A stretch of DNA of 64,000 bases, taken from NCBI GenBank assembly GCA_041671025.1, contig JBAZCI010000001.1, positions 8,824-72,823 of the forward strand, in the 5' to 3' direction. Origin of the DNA: JBAZCI01 sp041671025 (lineage in GTDB: Bacteria; Patescibacteriota; Patescibacteriia; UBA10025). The translations under genes were made by a program, and so were the position numbers. Positions 1-7,948 of the stretch are shown in pieces. Every line of letters begins with the position of its first letter. The first letter of the stretch is position 1. The notes beneath the pieces are model-generated. The model saw only the letters and a program-made list of their open reading frames with translations, did no database searches and was not told the DNA's origin.

Positions 1-81
1 GCGTTCATCACGGAATTTGATTATTTTTTCCTGTAGCTGTTGAAGTTCGTCCATGAACGTATTTTCCCACTTTTTTCTCAT
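1..81 (-). CDS. MazG-like nucleotide pyrophosphohydrolase, N-terminal fragment
   Basis: Only the first 27 codons lie in the window; the gene runs off its left edge. The visible residues read MRKKWENTF then MDELQQLQEKI and IKFRDER. The segment from the second Met, ending in FRDER, is the typical opening of small MazG-like nucleotide pyrophosphohydrolases, which hydrolyse (d)NTPs to monophosphates. An ATG at 54 is an equally good start and matches the family N-terminus better than 81. The catalytic EExxE helix would lie outside the window, so the assignment rests on the N-terminus only. Confidence 0.5.
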   Translation of the reverse strand, partial: MRKKWENTFMDELQQLQEKIIKFRDER

Positions 82-202
82 TAAATCAACCACACCATAT
101 ATAAAAAAATTGATTGACAACACAACAAACGCGGAGTAGTCTAATTTTATACCAAATCGAACATCGATAACCTAACACAACTCAAAACGCCCTGGAGGGA
201 TC

Positions 203-502
203 ATGGCGAGTCCGAACAAGCTCAAAGCCCGTCTCGTGTGTACGTGCAATCATGTCACCGAAGTGCGACCGTCGCCGACAGCAGACTGTGGTGACCTGAG
301 CGACACAATCAATAAGTGCCCACATAAAGACTGCGCCGGACAGATAACCGGCTGGTCAATACAGATGCTGGATGGCACGCCATTCAAATCTGTGGGCGAT
401 CCGATCCCTTATGCAGACGACCCTCTGGTTATTGACGACCTCACCATACTGCTCCTCAATGAGCAGAGTGTCGACGCCAATGCCGAACACGCAAGCGCAT
501 AG
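203..502 (+). CDS. Hypothetical protein with zinc-ribbon-like cysteines (99 aa)
   Basis: I do not recognise this family. The reading frame starts with ATG eight bases after GGAGGG, a clear ribosome binding site. Cysteines occur as CTC near residue 13, a single Cys near 29, and CPHKDC near residues 39-44, so a small metal-binding knuckle is plausible. The C-terminal half is acidic and hydrophobic with no membrane segment. A strong terminator follows the stop, so the gene is probably monocistronic. No function can be proposed. Confidence 0.7.
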   Translation: MASPNKLKARLVCTCNHVTEVRPSPTADCGDLSDTINKCPHKDCAGQITGWSIQMLDGTPFKSVGDPIPYADDPLVIDDLTILLLNEQSVDANAEHASA

Positions 503-526
503 CTCATTCTCTCCTGCAACATTTTC

Positions 527-554
527 CCGAGTCCTTACCGACTCGGCTTTTTTT
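527..554 (+). terminator. Rho-independent terminator of the 99-aa gene
   Basis: A 7-bp perfect stem (CCGAGTC / GACTCGG) with a six-base loop is followed by eight T residues. It sits 25 bases after the stop codon of the gene at 203-502. Confidence 0.85.
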
Positions 555-636
555 AGGATAAAAAAAACCAGCAAAGAAAATTGCCGGTTAAAGTCACAGA
601 GTACATCATTATTGCCTATTGTATTACAGAACGCTT

Positions 637-1101
637 CTACTCATTCGGAGTTAACGTTGTCCTCGGAATATTCTTGCGAATCTGATTACAATACTCCTCG
701 AGTGTGCAATCCATGGATTTTGCTATTTGTTCCAGTTGATCCATGGCCGTCGAATATCCGACGAGAAATAGATACAACGGGATCGCCTGCTCTTCATCGA
801 GAGTCTTAATGTGCTCTTTGGTAAAATGAGATCGCGGACGCTCCCGATCCATCTTTTCGCTCAGATCAAGAAGGGCTCGCACGACGGTCTCGGGGTCAAT
901 CGGCTCGCCCTGAAGCGTAACAGGAACTTTGAGCTCATCAACAACTTCCCACAAGGTGACCAGAATGACGATATCATTAACCACTGCGGTGACTGGGAAC
1001 AGTCGTATCGCCTCATACGCCTTAGCGGCAAAGGTCTGGTTTACCGGACTGTCTTTGAAAAACCCCAGCGTTACATCGAATAAGAACTTTCGTAAGAGCA
1101 T
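637..1101 (-). CDS. Hypothetical protein (154 aa)
   Basis: No family is recognised. The start is well supported because GGGAGGGAG lies immediately upstream of the ATG. The N-terminal third is mixed hydrophobic (TAVVNDIVILVTL near residues 38-50) but too interrupted for a confident membrane helix. The middle (PIDPETVVRALLDLSEKMDRERPR) and the C-terminus look like amphipathic helices. It is flanked by non-coding DNA on both sides and appears to be transcribed alone. Confidence 0.65.
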   Translation of the reverse strand: MLLRKFLFDVTLGFFKDSPVNQTFAAKAYEAIRLFPVTAVVNDIVILVTLWEVVDELKVPVTLQGEPIDPETVVRALLDLSEKMDRERPRSHFTKEHIKTLDEEQAIPLYLFLVGYSTAMDQLEQIAKSMDCTLEEYCNQIRKNIPRTTLTPNE

Positions 1102-1217
1102 TTCTCCCTCCCTATACGTTTACCAATTTTTACTTTTCGGGTCACTGTAGCCCCCAACGGTTAAACTGTCAAGGTGAAAAGTCTTAGCGCATAGAAGTCA
1201 TTTGAAACTTAAAGTGA

Positions 1218-1239
1218 CCGCACCCTGAAAAGGGTGCGG
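1218..1239. repeat. Dispersed GCACCCT/AGGGTGC hairpin, copy 1
   Basis: A perfect stem (CCGCACCC / GGGTGCGG) with a six-base A-rich loop lies in the gap between the genes at 637-1101 and 1323-1499. Related hairpins occur at 3604, 3748, 7158, 41601 and 41641. The rest of the 1102-1322 gap holds AT-rich runs of AACT-type words and no gene that I can see. Confidence 0.75.
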
Positions 1240-1322
1240 AGGATATTTTCACTCCATAAACCTGTATAACTCGATAACTCAATCAACTGAATTAACTAAA
1301 TTAACTTCATTTCTCCTCCCAC

Positions 1323-1499
1323 TTACCCCTCAATCATCTTTCCAATCTTGTACCCTGCCCAGAGACCAAAAAAGCCGCCGATCGTGCTTCCAATAACGGA
1401 TGACACTTCAAGCGCACTCGCACCCCACAGCGTCGGCAGATATCCGCCCAATGCGCCGCCGATAAAAATGAAAAGATAGATAAATCCTTTTTTGCCCAT
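1323..1499 (-). CDS. Small membrane protein (58 aa)
   Basis: This short frame starts MGKKGFIYLFIFIGGALGG and ends GYKIGKMIEG. It contains two hydrophobic segments (about residues 6-22 and 32-50) with a glycine-rich pattern (IGSTIGGFFGLWAG), suggesting a two-helix hairpin in the cytoplasmic membrane. It resembles the many small Gly-zipper membrane proteins of unknown role in CPR genomes. It lies 30 bases downstream of the DEAD-box helicase on the same strand, so the two may be co-transcribed. No function is claimed. Confidence 0.6.
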   Translation of the reverse strand: MGKKGFIYLFIFIGGALGGYLPTLWGASALEVSSVIGSTIGGFFGLWAGYKIGKMIEG

Positions 1500-1529
1500 A
1501 CGATGGTACCGATATACCCCCCTAGATGT

Positions 1530-2768
1530 TTACCTCCGTCCGCGACTGGAAAACGATCTGCCCCGCGAATGAGGCCGTCCGGAAAACTTGCGCCGTGGTG
1601 GATAATTGCCGCTAAACTGCTGCCTGCGCTGAGGTGCAGACGATACTGCAGCGGAAGATTCAGCTCCCACCACAAGCTGGGTACGGATCAAACGCTCGAT
1701 GTCCTGAACATCTCGCCGTTGATCAGGCGTAGCGAATGAAATTGCTTTGCCTTTTTTCCCTGCGCGCGCGGTGCGGCCGATGCGGTGCACATAGTCATCG
1801 GGGGTACTCGGCAAATCATAATTGATCACTACTTCAATATTGCTCACGTCAATCCCGCGGGCGGCGATATCAGTCGCGACCAAAATGCGGTGTCTGCCGT
1901 TTTTAAATCCTTCGATGGCTGATTTCCGCTGAGCAAGCGTCCGGTCCGAATGAATTTCACTGGCAGCATGACCCATTTCTCGGATCGTTGCGGCAAGTTT
2001 TTTTGTTCCCCATTTGGTCCGAGAAAAAACGAGAATGGATCCGGGATACTTCTCAAGCATTTTGCCGAGCATCGGGCGCTTGTCAGCCGCCGAAAGAAAG
2101 ATGACTTCCTGATCAATTTCCTTGACGGTCGTCCCCGGCCGGTCAATCTCGACGCGCAGAGGCAGGCTCATGTGTTTATTCGCAATCGCAACGATCGGCT
2201 GCGGCATCGTCGCGGAAAACAGGAGTGTCTGACGTTGTTTGGGAACCTGTGCGAGAATTTTTTCAATCTGCGGCGCGAATCCCATGTTGAGCATCCGGTC
2301 AGCTTCATCAAGAACGACGATTCCTACTTTTTGCAGTAACGTCTGTCTGCGGGACAGATGATCGATCAACCGACCTGGAGTCGCGATGACCACATGCGGA
2401 TTGTTTTGGAATGCGCGCACCTGCATCCCCATCGATGCGCCTCCGACAACAACGGCTGTTCGTAAGCCGATACCTCTCCCAAATTGCATAAAGACTTCTT
2501 CTACCTGCGCCGCGAGCTCGCGCGTCGGCACCAATACCAGGCCGTACGTTTTGAGCCGGGCAAGATTTTGCATCATCGGTAAACCGAATGCAAGCGTCTT
2601 CCCGGTCCCCGTCTGTGCGATACCAATCAGGTCTTTACCCTCGATTGCGAGAGGAATCGTCTTCGCCTGTATAGGAGTCGGTGTAGTAAACTTGTGCTTC
2701 TCGAGCATCTCAAGCAATTTCGGAGCGATACCGAGTCCGTAAAATGTGTTTTGACTGTCTTCTGTCAT
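1530..2768 (-). CDS. DEAD-box ATP-dependent RNA helicase (RhlE/DeaD type)
   Basis: A 412-aa SF2 RNA helicase. Motifs appear in the canonical order: Q motif near PTPIQ, Walker A AQTGTGKT, PTRELA, VLDEADRM (DEAD), SAT, VFSRTK, ATDIAARGID and HRIGRTARAG. The C-terminal 40 residues are Arg/Ser/Gly-rich (RRKFSGRPHSRGRSFSSRGRR ends the protein), a basic tail typical of cytoplasmic RNA-remodelling helicases that act in ribosome assembly or mRNA decay. Length and order fit the RhlE class. It is the first gene of its strand group, divergent from the gene at 2956. Confidence 0.95.
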   Translation of the reverse strand: MTEDSQNTFYGLGIAPKLLEMLEKHKFTTPTPIQAKTIPLAIEGKDLIGIAQTGTGKTLAFGLPMMQNLARLKTYGLVLVPTRELAAQVEEVFMQFGRGIGLRTAVVVGGASMGMQVRAFQNNPHVVIATPGRLIDHLSRRQTLLQKVGIVVLDEADRMLNMGFAPQIEKILAQVPKQRQTLLFSATMPQPIVAIANKHMSLPLRVEIDRPGTTVKEIDQEVIFLSAADKRPMLGKMLEKYPGSILVFSRTKWGTKKLAATIREMGHAASEIHSDRTLAQRKSAIEGFKNGRHRILVATDIAARGIDVSNIEVVINYDLPSTPDDYVHRIGRTARAGKKGKAISFATPDQRRDVQDIERLIRTQLVVGAESSAAVSSAPQRRQQFSGNYPPRRKFSGRPHSRGRSFSSRGRR

Positions 2769-2883
2769 ATATATACGTTAAAAATGAGTGGCAAAGCATG
2801 TGCTCCTGCCCTCAAAACGCTGGAATACTGCTCTGTACGGGTGTACCTTAGCACGAAGCACTGAATAAAGCCACTCGGATACC

Positions 2884-2912
2884 CTTGACTAAACAGGGCA
2901 ATATATCTAAGA
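2884..2912 (+). promoter_or_regulatory. Putative promoter of the 197-aa gene
   Basis: TTGACT is followed after 17 bases by TAAGAT, giving an acceptable sigma-70 promoter. It lies about 45 bases ahead of the ATG at 2956, which has AGGAGG just upstream. Confidence 0.5.
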
Positions 2913-2955
2913 TACCGTATCAAAATAAACCGAAAACAAACAGGAGGTACGTAAC

Positions 2956-3549
2956 ATGATTGCAATCGCAAACCTGGAGAAATATTTCCAGGATCATCCG
3001 GAATTTACTAACCGCAAAATCGCCGTTCTTGAAGCTGCCAGGAACGTCTCAGAAGACGGCAATATTCTCGTCGGAGGAGCTGCCATGGAAATCCTTGGTG
3101 ATCTTTCAGGCGCATTCTTCGATGAGATCGAGAACGATCCTGAACATCAGGAAATTGGAATAGCCGCGATACGTGCATTTGAGGTTAAGACACGCAGACC
3201 GACGCCCGATGTTGTCCATGACACGCTGAGGAATTTCTTCTTCGGCACCGAGGACACCCAATCGCACAAGTCGTTCAGGAGAAAGGTCGAAGGAACTGAC
3301 GTCGAAACAGTCTGCACCCTGCTTCAGACTCACGGCTTTGCTTTACAACAATATGCTCCCAGCCGTACGTCTGGTATGAGCAGGATCTGCGGGGTGCGCA
3401 TCGAGGAAATCACCTCAGTAAGCATCAAGAATACTGAACTACTCATTCACGGAATCACGTCGGACAGCGGGATAATTCACCTCGTCATACACCATGATTT
3501 CACCTGGGATATAAGTGCATACGAGAAACTGAGCATGTCAAAATCCTAA
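2956..3549 (+). CDS. Hypothetical protein (197 aa)
   Basis: I do not recognise the family. The start is firm because AGGAGG lies 8 bases before the ATG. The first half looks helical, with a glycine-rich stretch (ILVGGAAMEILG, near residues 37-48). The second half alternates strand-like segments (VRIEEITSVSIKNTELLIHGITS) and ends in a short helix. No signal peptide, membrane helix or catalytic signature is visible. It is monocistronic, with its own promoter-like sequence and a strong terminator. Confidence 0.7.
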   Translation: MIAIANLEKYFQDHPEFTNRKIAVLEAARNVSEDGNILVGGAAMEILGDLSGAFFDEIENDPEHQEIGIAAIRAFEVKTRRPTPDVVHDTLRNFFFGTEDTQSHKSFRRKVEGTDVETVCTLLQTHGFALQQYAPSRTSGMSRICGVRIEEITSVSIKNTELLIHGITSDSGIIHLVIHHDFTWDISAYEKLSMSKS

Positions 3550-3550
3550 C

Positions 3551-3579
3551 CTTGGTTGCTATAACCGAGGTTTTTTTTA
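3551..3579 (+). terminator. Terminator of the 197-aa gene
   Basis: AACCTTGGT and ACCGAGGTT form a 9-bp stem with one mismatch, followed by a run of eight T residues, directly after the stop codon. Confidence 0.8.
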
Positions 3580-3602
3580 TTGGCATACGAGTGAGCCACA
3601 TA

Positions 3603-3769
3603 CTCCGCACCCTAGAAAGGGTGCTCTTGGTATAATTTAATGGCACCGCAGCCTCAGCCTGTCTGCCGCCAGGCAGGCGGGCTGCTCTTTATCATTATAT
3701 CTACCTAGCGCAGGCCGCTGTGCCTGCGCCGTATTTTATTAAACCAAGAGCACCCTTTAGGGTGCGGAG
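3603..3769. repeat. Composite inverted-repeat element (MITE- or BIME-like)
   Basis: Two outer arms of about 33 bases (3603-3636 and 3738-3769) are near-perfect reverse complements of each other. Each arm is itself a CCGCACCC...GGGTGC hairpin. The 100-bp interior holds two further hairpins, a CTGCC/GGCAG-rich one around 3660-3685 and GCGCAGGC/GCCTGCGC around 3707-3730. There is no coding potential. It lies between convergent genes. A similar head-to-head pair of hairpins occurs at 41601-41665. Confidence 0.7.
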
Positions 3770-3780
3770 GTTAAGACCCC

Positions 3781-4002
3781 TTATTTAATAATCTCAAATA
3801 CTTTCTGTTTTGACTTCTCTCCCCTCACTAACCGTATCCGCGACTTTGGGATATCCAAATGATCCGCAAGTGCATCGATGATCCCTGTATTCGCCTTACC
3901 TTCATGCGCAGGTGCATGCACAGAAATACGAAAATGCGTAGAATCTACTTCTACGACCTTTGTTAGCCGAGCCCCGGGTTTTGCGGTGACAAAAATATTC
4001 AT
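3781..4002 (-). CDS. YggU/DUF167 family protein
   Basis: A 73-aa protein whose full length matches the YggU (DUF167, UPF0235) fold. Visible signatures are the N-terminal VTAKPGARLTKV, the central HAPAHEGKANTGII and the C-terminal VRGEKSKQKVFEI. The biochemical role of the family is unknown. It follows the AI-2E family transporter by 20 bases on the same strand, so the two are probably co-transcribed. Confidence 0.9.
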   Translation of the reverse strand: MNIFVTAKPGARLTKVVEVDSTHFRISVHAPAHEGKANTGIIDALADHLDIPKSRIRLVRGEKSKQKVFEIIK

Positions 4003-4022
4003 TGCACCGGTTGATCTCTCCG

Positions 4023-5078
4023 CTATCCCGACGCCGTGCGAAAATACTTCTGATACATTTCGAATGTCGTCACCAGGAGGATCATGATGACCGGCCCATA
4101 GATGAATCCGAGCACACCGAATACTTGCAAGCCGCCGATCACGCCGAGAATCACCAGCGCCGGGTGTAGCTCGGCCTTCTTTGACACGAGCTTCGGTCGC
4201 AGATAATTATCAATGTTACCGACAAGCAACACGCTCGCAAGTATCAGCATAATGCCCTGCCAGATATCGCCCGTAGCAAGCATAACGAGCGCGATGGGAA
4301 TCATGACAAATCCGTATCCCACCATCGGTATGACACCAAGGAAAACCATAAGTAACGTCCAGAACAGCACATACGGTACGCCGGCAATCGCCAGAAAAAT
4401 TCCCGAAACGGCGCCCTGCACAAGCGCTACCAGCAGAGTGCCCTTGATCATCGATATAGACATCTCAAGTACACGTGTCGCATACACAACATCAATACGG
4501 TCATTCAAGGGGCTGACTTCTTCAAAAAACTTGAACAATTTATGATGAAGCGGAAATAACGTGTACAGCAGAATCAGGAAAATAATAATCCAAGTTACCG
4601 AATTAAACGCGCCTGAACCGATCGTTGGCAGGCGTTCGAGAAAAAACGATCCGACCGCCTGTGCCCAATTGCCGATTTGATCCTGCGCCTTATCTACTGT
4701 CAGAAGTTCCCGATCTCCCGGGAGTGAAGCAGAAATAGAGTTGATATCCTCAACAACACGTTCAAGTGTAATCGTATTGCCCGTCTGCGCAAAATCCTCT
4801 TTGAACTGAATGATCTGATTTACGGTCAGACCGCCGACAAAGACTATGGGAATAAAGACGACCAAAAATACGAAAATCACGGACAACACCGCCGAGAGTC
4901 GTTCTGCATTCCCAAAAAGTCGTAAAAAGAAATGATAAATTGGCTTGAAAAGTACCGCAAGAATAAGTGCCAAAATAATGGCTGAAAAATACGGCCGCAA
5001 TACCAGATACGACAGATAGACAATAACTCCTGCGACGATAAAGAAGAATATTCGTTTTTCACCCATAGAATGACTCAT
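4023..5078 (-). CDS. AI-2E family transporter (YdiK/PerM-like permease)
   Basis: A 351-aa polytopic membrane protein with the AI-2E exporter-like (UPF0118) architecture. Two hydrophobic pairs at the N-terminus (IFFFIVAGVIVYLSYL and YFSAIILALILAVLFKP) are followed by a soluble stretch (residues about 90-150) and about four more helices. The family motif region GYGFVMIP and the conserved NIDNYLRPK are present. Members export small molecules or ions, and the substrate here is unknown. A TACTAT -10-like box lies four bases before the ATG at 5078, with a second possible start 12 bases in. Confidence 0.88.
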   Translation of the reverse strand: MSHSMGEKRIFFFIVAGVIVYLSYLVLRPYFSAIILALILAVLFKPIYHFFLRLFGNAERLSAVLSVIFVFLVVFIPIVFVGGLTVNQIIQFKEDFAQTGNTITLERVVEDINSISASLPGDRELLTVDKAQDQIGNWAQAVGSFFLERLPTIGSGAFNSVTWIIIFLILLYTLFPLHHKLFKFFEEVSPLNDRIDVVYATRVLEMSISMIKGTLLVALVQGAVSGIFLAIAGVPYVLFWTLLMVFLGVIPMVGYGFVMIPIALVMLATGDIWQGIMLILASVLLVGNIDNYLRPKLVSKKAELHPALVILGVIGGLQVFGVLGFIYGPVIMILLVTTFEMYQKYFRTASG

Positions 5079-5102
5079 AGGTATAGTATCGGCGTTAAGA
5101 AA

Positions 5103-5573
5103 TCAGGCGACGGTAACTGTGTTCATCGTATCCCCGACCTCAATCTGCTTCACTACCTCAATACCCGACGTCACTTTGCCAAAAATTGTGTAATCCTTTG
5201 GCAGGGTCGCGTTGTCTTCAAGCATGATGAAAAACTGAGAACCGTTCGTATCCGGACCGGCATTCGCCATCGCTACAATACCCTCATCGTACTCTTTGGT
5301 AACTTTTTCATCCTCGAACTGATATCCCGGCCCGCCCGTGCCCGTCCCGAGCGGATCGCCTCCCTGAATGACAAATCCCGGCACGACGCGATGAAACGTC
5401 AGTCCGTTGTAGTAGCCCGCTTCCGCGAGATACACAAAGTTGCTCACCGCCTTCGGCGCTTCGTCCGCATACAGGTCAAATACGATAGTTCCTTTATTTG
5501 TCTGCAGAGTTACTTTTTTACCCTTGATGTGATCATCAGAGAGTACACCGGGGAATGAATATGTTTTGTTCAT
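5103..5573 (-). CDS. Peptidyl-prolyl cis-trans isomerase, cyclophilin type
   Basis: A 156-aa single-domain cyclophilin that catalyses prolyl cis-trans isomerisation during protein folding. Family signatures are FHRVVPGFVIQGGDP (active-site Arg and Gln), GSQFFIML and the C-terminal FGKVTSGIEVVKQI. No signal peptide is visible, so it is probably cytoplasmic. It lies 24 bases upstream of the AI-2E transporter on the same strand. Confidence 0.95.
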   Translation of the reverse strand: MNKTYSFPGVLSDDHIKGKKVTLQTNKGTIVFDLYADEAPKAVSNFVYLAEAGYYNGLTFHRVVPGFVIQGGDPLGTGTGGPGYQFEDEKVTKEYDEGIVAMANAGPDTNGSQFFIMLEDNATLPKDYTIFGKVTSGIEVVKQIEVGDTMNTVTVA

Positions 5574-5658
5574 AGAAATAAGAAGAGTTAATAACCTGCA
5601 GGCATTTTCGCACAGATATGCATATTAATCAACGCTGTTCGTGGTATACTTGGCATAT

Positions 5659-7134
5659 ATGAAAGCGTTTTTGAAAAAATACGCGGAACAGTATGCGATC
5701 CCCTGCATTCTTTTTGTCGCCGCTGTTCTTCGTCTGTTTCAGCTGGGCAAACGGGATTTCTGGGTGGATGAAGCGTTCACCGGCATTGCGATTCGCGAAT
5801 CGTGGAGCGGGATGATGACCATCCTTATGCATGACGTTCACCCGCCGTTATATTATTTTGGCGCGAAATTATTTTCATCCGCGTTTTCATACTCAATCGT
5901 CGGCATCCGCCTGTACTCGGTCGTATTCGGCATCCTGTGCGTGTACATGGTGTACCTGATTGCGCGTGAACTCTACGGGACACGAGCGGGCAGGATCGCG
6001 GCATTGATCTCGGCAATTGCCCCGTTTGCGATACAGTACTCCCAGGAAGCGCGGATGTATACGCAGTACGCGTTCTGTATTCTTGTCGCCATTTATTTCC
6101 TTAGCCGCTCATGTAATTCTCCGAGAAAAATATACCCTATCCTTTGGGGACTCGCGTTGGGGCTAGGGATACTTACCCAGTACATCGCGCTAATCTTTGT
6201 GCCGATTTTTGTTCTCATCATATTAATATGGAAAAAAGAAGGTTCATACCAACCGGGCACCCGAATACGCAACATAGTCATTGGCCTAGCGGTGATGTCG
6301 GTGATTATCGCTCCATGGACAAGTCACGCAATTGATCAATACAAGCGGATGGAGGATGGATTCTCATGGACAACGATACCACAAGTCGCAGACATCATGA
6401 ACACGGCGACCTCATTTATTCTCGGCGCCGCTCCCGGTGGATTATCACAAGGGCAGATCGCTCCCGCATATCATCTACAAGGCGTCAACAAAAACGTCAC
6501 CGGAATTGCTGTCCTTGCTCTCATTCTCTTAGCCGGAGGGATGCTCCTGCGGCACAAGAGGCACAAAGCTATTCCCATACTGTTGCTCATCATACTGCCC
6601 CCTGCGACCTTGTACGTGCTGTCTCACGGAGATCATTCATATTATGTTTCACGTTACCTCATCCCTGTTTCGTTTAGTCTCTACATCCTCTTAGGCGCAT
6701 GGATTGCGGGATTGAAACCTCGGCTCGCGTACATCGCCATCGTGGTATACCTTGCAGGCATTGCTCTAACCGCCCGCTTACCCGTTGAAACAGCGTGGAA
6801 TGCATTTGCTCATGCGAATACAGGACAAAAAAATTACTATGCCCTCAATCCGTTTGATTATGTCATCGCCAAATATTACGTAGGCGCAGACCATCTCACA
6901 CTTTTTAATGTCGATAACCCGAACGAGCGACCCGTGTGGTGGGCGGCAATAGGTGAAAGTCTGGTGAGCACAAGCAATCCGCATGATCTCGTCACACGCC
7001 CCGATCCGGTCATCACGTTCTTGCCCCTGCATATATCACAAAAAGTTCCGACGAGCTTGTCATCTGTCGAATTCGATATCATTGATAGTTTCGGAACACT
7101 CTACCTCGTGCGTCCACGAGCATCCAACGAGTAG
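5659..7134 (+). CDS. GT39-type (GT-C) integral membrane glycosyltransferase
   Basis: A 491-aa membrane protein with about 11 hydrophobic segments and the GT-C signature in the first external loop (FWVDEAFTGI, Asp-Glu pair), followed by HPPLYY. This is the protein mannosyltransferase/ArnT-like family, which moves sugars from polyprenyl-phosphate donors to proteins, lipids or glycans outside the membrane. Acceptor and sugar are unknown. The ATG at 5659 is preferred over an in-frame GTG at 5641 because the upstream codons overlap a TGGTATACT extended -10 box eight bases before that ATG. Confidence 0.88.
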   Translation: MKAFLKKYAEQYAIPCILFVAAVLRLFQLGKRDFWVDEAFTGIAIRESWSGMMTILMHDVHPPLYYFGAKLFSSAFSYSIVGIRLYSVVFGILCVYMVYLIARELYGTRAGRIAALISAIAPFAIQYSQEARMYTQYAFCILVAIYFLSRSCNSPRKIYPILWGLALGLGILTQYIALIFVPIFVLIILIWKKEGSYQPGTRIRNIVIGLAVMSVIIAPWTSHAIDQYKRMEDGFSWTTIPQVADIMNTATSFILGAAPGGLSQGQIAPAYHLQGVNKNVTGIAVLALILLAGGMLLRHKRHKAIPILLLIILPPATLYVLSHGDHSYYVSRYLIPVSFSLYILLGAWIAGLKPRLAYIAIVVYLAGIALTARLPVETAWNAFAHANTGQKNYYALNPFDYVIAKYYVGADHLTLFNVDNPNERPVWWAAIGESLVSTSNPHDLVTRPDPVITFLPLHISQKVPTSLSSVEFDIIDSFGTLYLVRPRASNE

Positions 7135-7157
7135 CCGGAAAAGGCATCTATACTAAG

Positions 7158-7178
7158 GGCACCCTTTCAAGGGTGCGG
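7158..7178. repeat. Dispersed GCACCCT/AGGGTGC hairpin
   Basis: GCACCCTT and AAGGGTGC form a perfect 8-bp stem 25 bases after the glycosyltransferase stop and between convergent genes. It belongs to the hairpin family seen at 1218, 3604 and 41601. It may act as a bidirectional terminator, although the T-run is short. Confidence 0.7.
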
Positions 7179-7196
7179 ATTTATTATTCAAAAATC

Positions 7197-7475
7197 TTAC
7201 TCTCCCAACACCTTCCTGGCAATCAAAAACGGGATCAGTACATACAACGTCGTATCCCTGACAAGATAATACACAAAAATCGCCAGTATCATCTTCCAGC
7301 CGTATTTCTTGAATAAGAACATAAATCTCCAGCGAAATTTGGAAAATACGGATTGAGCAAATTCTGCAGGCACGGTTTGAAAAAAATCCTTACGCACCTG
7401 AACGGCCAGATTTTTAACCCGGCGCAAAATATGCGGGCGCTTTTCAATTGAAGCAATCGGTAAGCTGTCTTCCAT
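7197..7475 (-). CDS. Small membrane protein co-transcribed with haem-oxygenase-like gene (92 aa)
   Basis: The family is not recognised. The first half is basic and soluble (HILRRVKNLAVQVRKDF). The second half carries one or two hydrophobic segments (YGWKMILAIFVYYLVRD and TLYVLIPFLIARKV). It begins five bases after the stop of the haem-oxygenase-like gene, so it is expected to share the Fur-box-controlled transcript. A role in haem or iron handling at the membrane is only inferred from that context. Confidence 0.65.
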   Translation of the reverse strand: MEDSLPIASIEKRPHILRRVKNLAVQVRKDFFQTVPAEFAQSVFSKFRWRFMFLFKKYGWKMILAIFVYYLVRDTTLYVLIPFLIARKVLGE

Positions 7476-7480
7476 GTCCG

Positions 7481-7813
7481 TTATTCGGCAAAAACAGTAT
7501 ACTTCTCCACTTTTGACGTCAGTGCAATTTTTCCGTCAGCATCTTTAAAGTCAGCCATCCGACGGTGCCCCTCGTGAAATTCCGGACTCCCGACCCATGC
7601 GTTAAAATCAGCCTCCGATTCCCAGTGCGTCATGACGGCATATTCATTGCCGGCGCTTGGTTTCAAAATTTCTGCCTTGATAAATCCCTGCCTCCGATCC
7701 ACCGCACCCGCACGACTCAAAAACGCCTGCTCAAACTTTTCTCGGAAAGATTCGGGAACAGTCATCTTATTTATAGCAACAAACATGGTTTTTTTGGTAT
7801 TAACCTTACTCAT
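7481..7813 (-). CDS. Antibiotic-biosynthesis-monooxygenase fold protein, haem-degrading IsdG/HmoA-like
   Basis: A 110-aa dimeric alpha/beta barrel (ABM) protein. Family features are MFVAINKMTV at the first strand, FLSRAGAVDRRQGF, YAVMTHWES, and FNAWVGSPEFHEGH, where the late His is where IsdG/HmoA-type haem oxygenases bind haem iron. These enzymes open haem to release iron. A perfect Fur-type box lies directly upstream of the start and supports an iron-scavenging role. The start at 7813 leaves a nine-residue leader before MFVAIN, and an ATG at 7786 is an alternative. Confidence 0.75.
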   Translation of the reverse strand: MSKVNTKKTMFVAINKMTVPESFREKFEQAFLSRAGAVDRRQGFIKAEILKPSAGNEYAVMTHWESEADFNAWVGSPEFHEGHRRMADFKDADGKIALTSKVEKYTVFAE

Positions 7814-7818
7814 TTCTT

Positions 7819-7837
7819 AATGAGAATGATTCTCATT
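7819..7837 (-). promoter_or_regulatory. Fur box
   Basis: AATGAGAATGATTCTCATT is a perfect 19-bp palindrome matching the GATAATGATTATCATTATC-type Fur consensus. It lies between the promoter at 7851-7879 and the haem-oxygenase-like start at 7813, just past the predicted transcription start, where a bound regulator would block transcription. Confidence 0.8.
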
Positions 7838-7850
7838 AGATAGTAGATTC

Positions 7851-7879
7851 AGTATATACACAGTACTTACTATTATCAA
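7851..7879 (-). promoter_or_regulatory. Promoter of the haem-oxygenase-like operon
   Basis: On the minus strand TTGATA is followed after exactly 17 bases by TATACT. Transcription would start just upstream of the Fur box. Confidence 0.75.
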
Positions 7880-7912
7880 GGATTTGTATGTGGACAGGAA
7901 AAATGAGTACAT

Positions 7913-7948
7913 TTGACATTTGCAACTAAGTTGCATTAATATGAAGAT
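7913..7948 (+). promoter_or_regulatory. Leaderless promoter of zur with palindromic operator in the spacer
   Basis: TTGACA (7913-7918) and TAATAT (7937-7942) are separated by 18 bases. The spacer contains the perfect palindrome TGCAACTAAGTTGCA (7921-7935). The ATG of the Fur-family gene begins six bases after the -10 box, so the transcript should be leaderless. The palindrome position implies autoregulation by the encoded metalloregulator. Confidence 0.75.

Noticed and set aside
1334..1675. 113-aa frame overlapping the end of the DEAD-box gene.
   Set aside because: The 58-aa frame at 1323-1499 has membrane-protein composition, while the longer one is an antisense-like shadow of the basic helicase tail.
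5641..5658. Upstream GTG start for the GT39-type glycosyltransferase.
   Set aside because: Those codons overlap the extended -10 box TGGTATACT, so they are unlikely to be translated.
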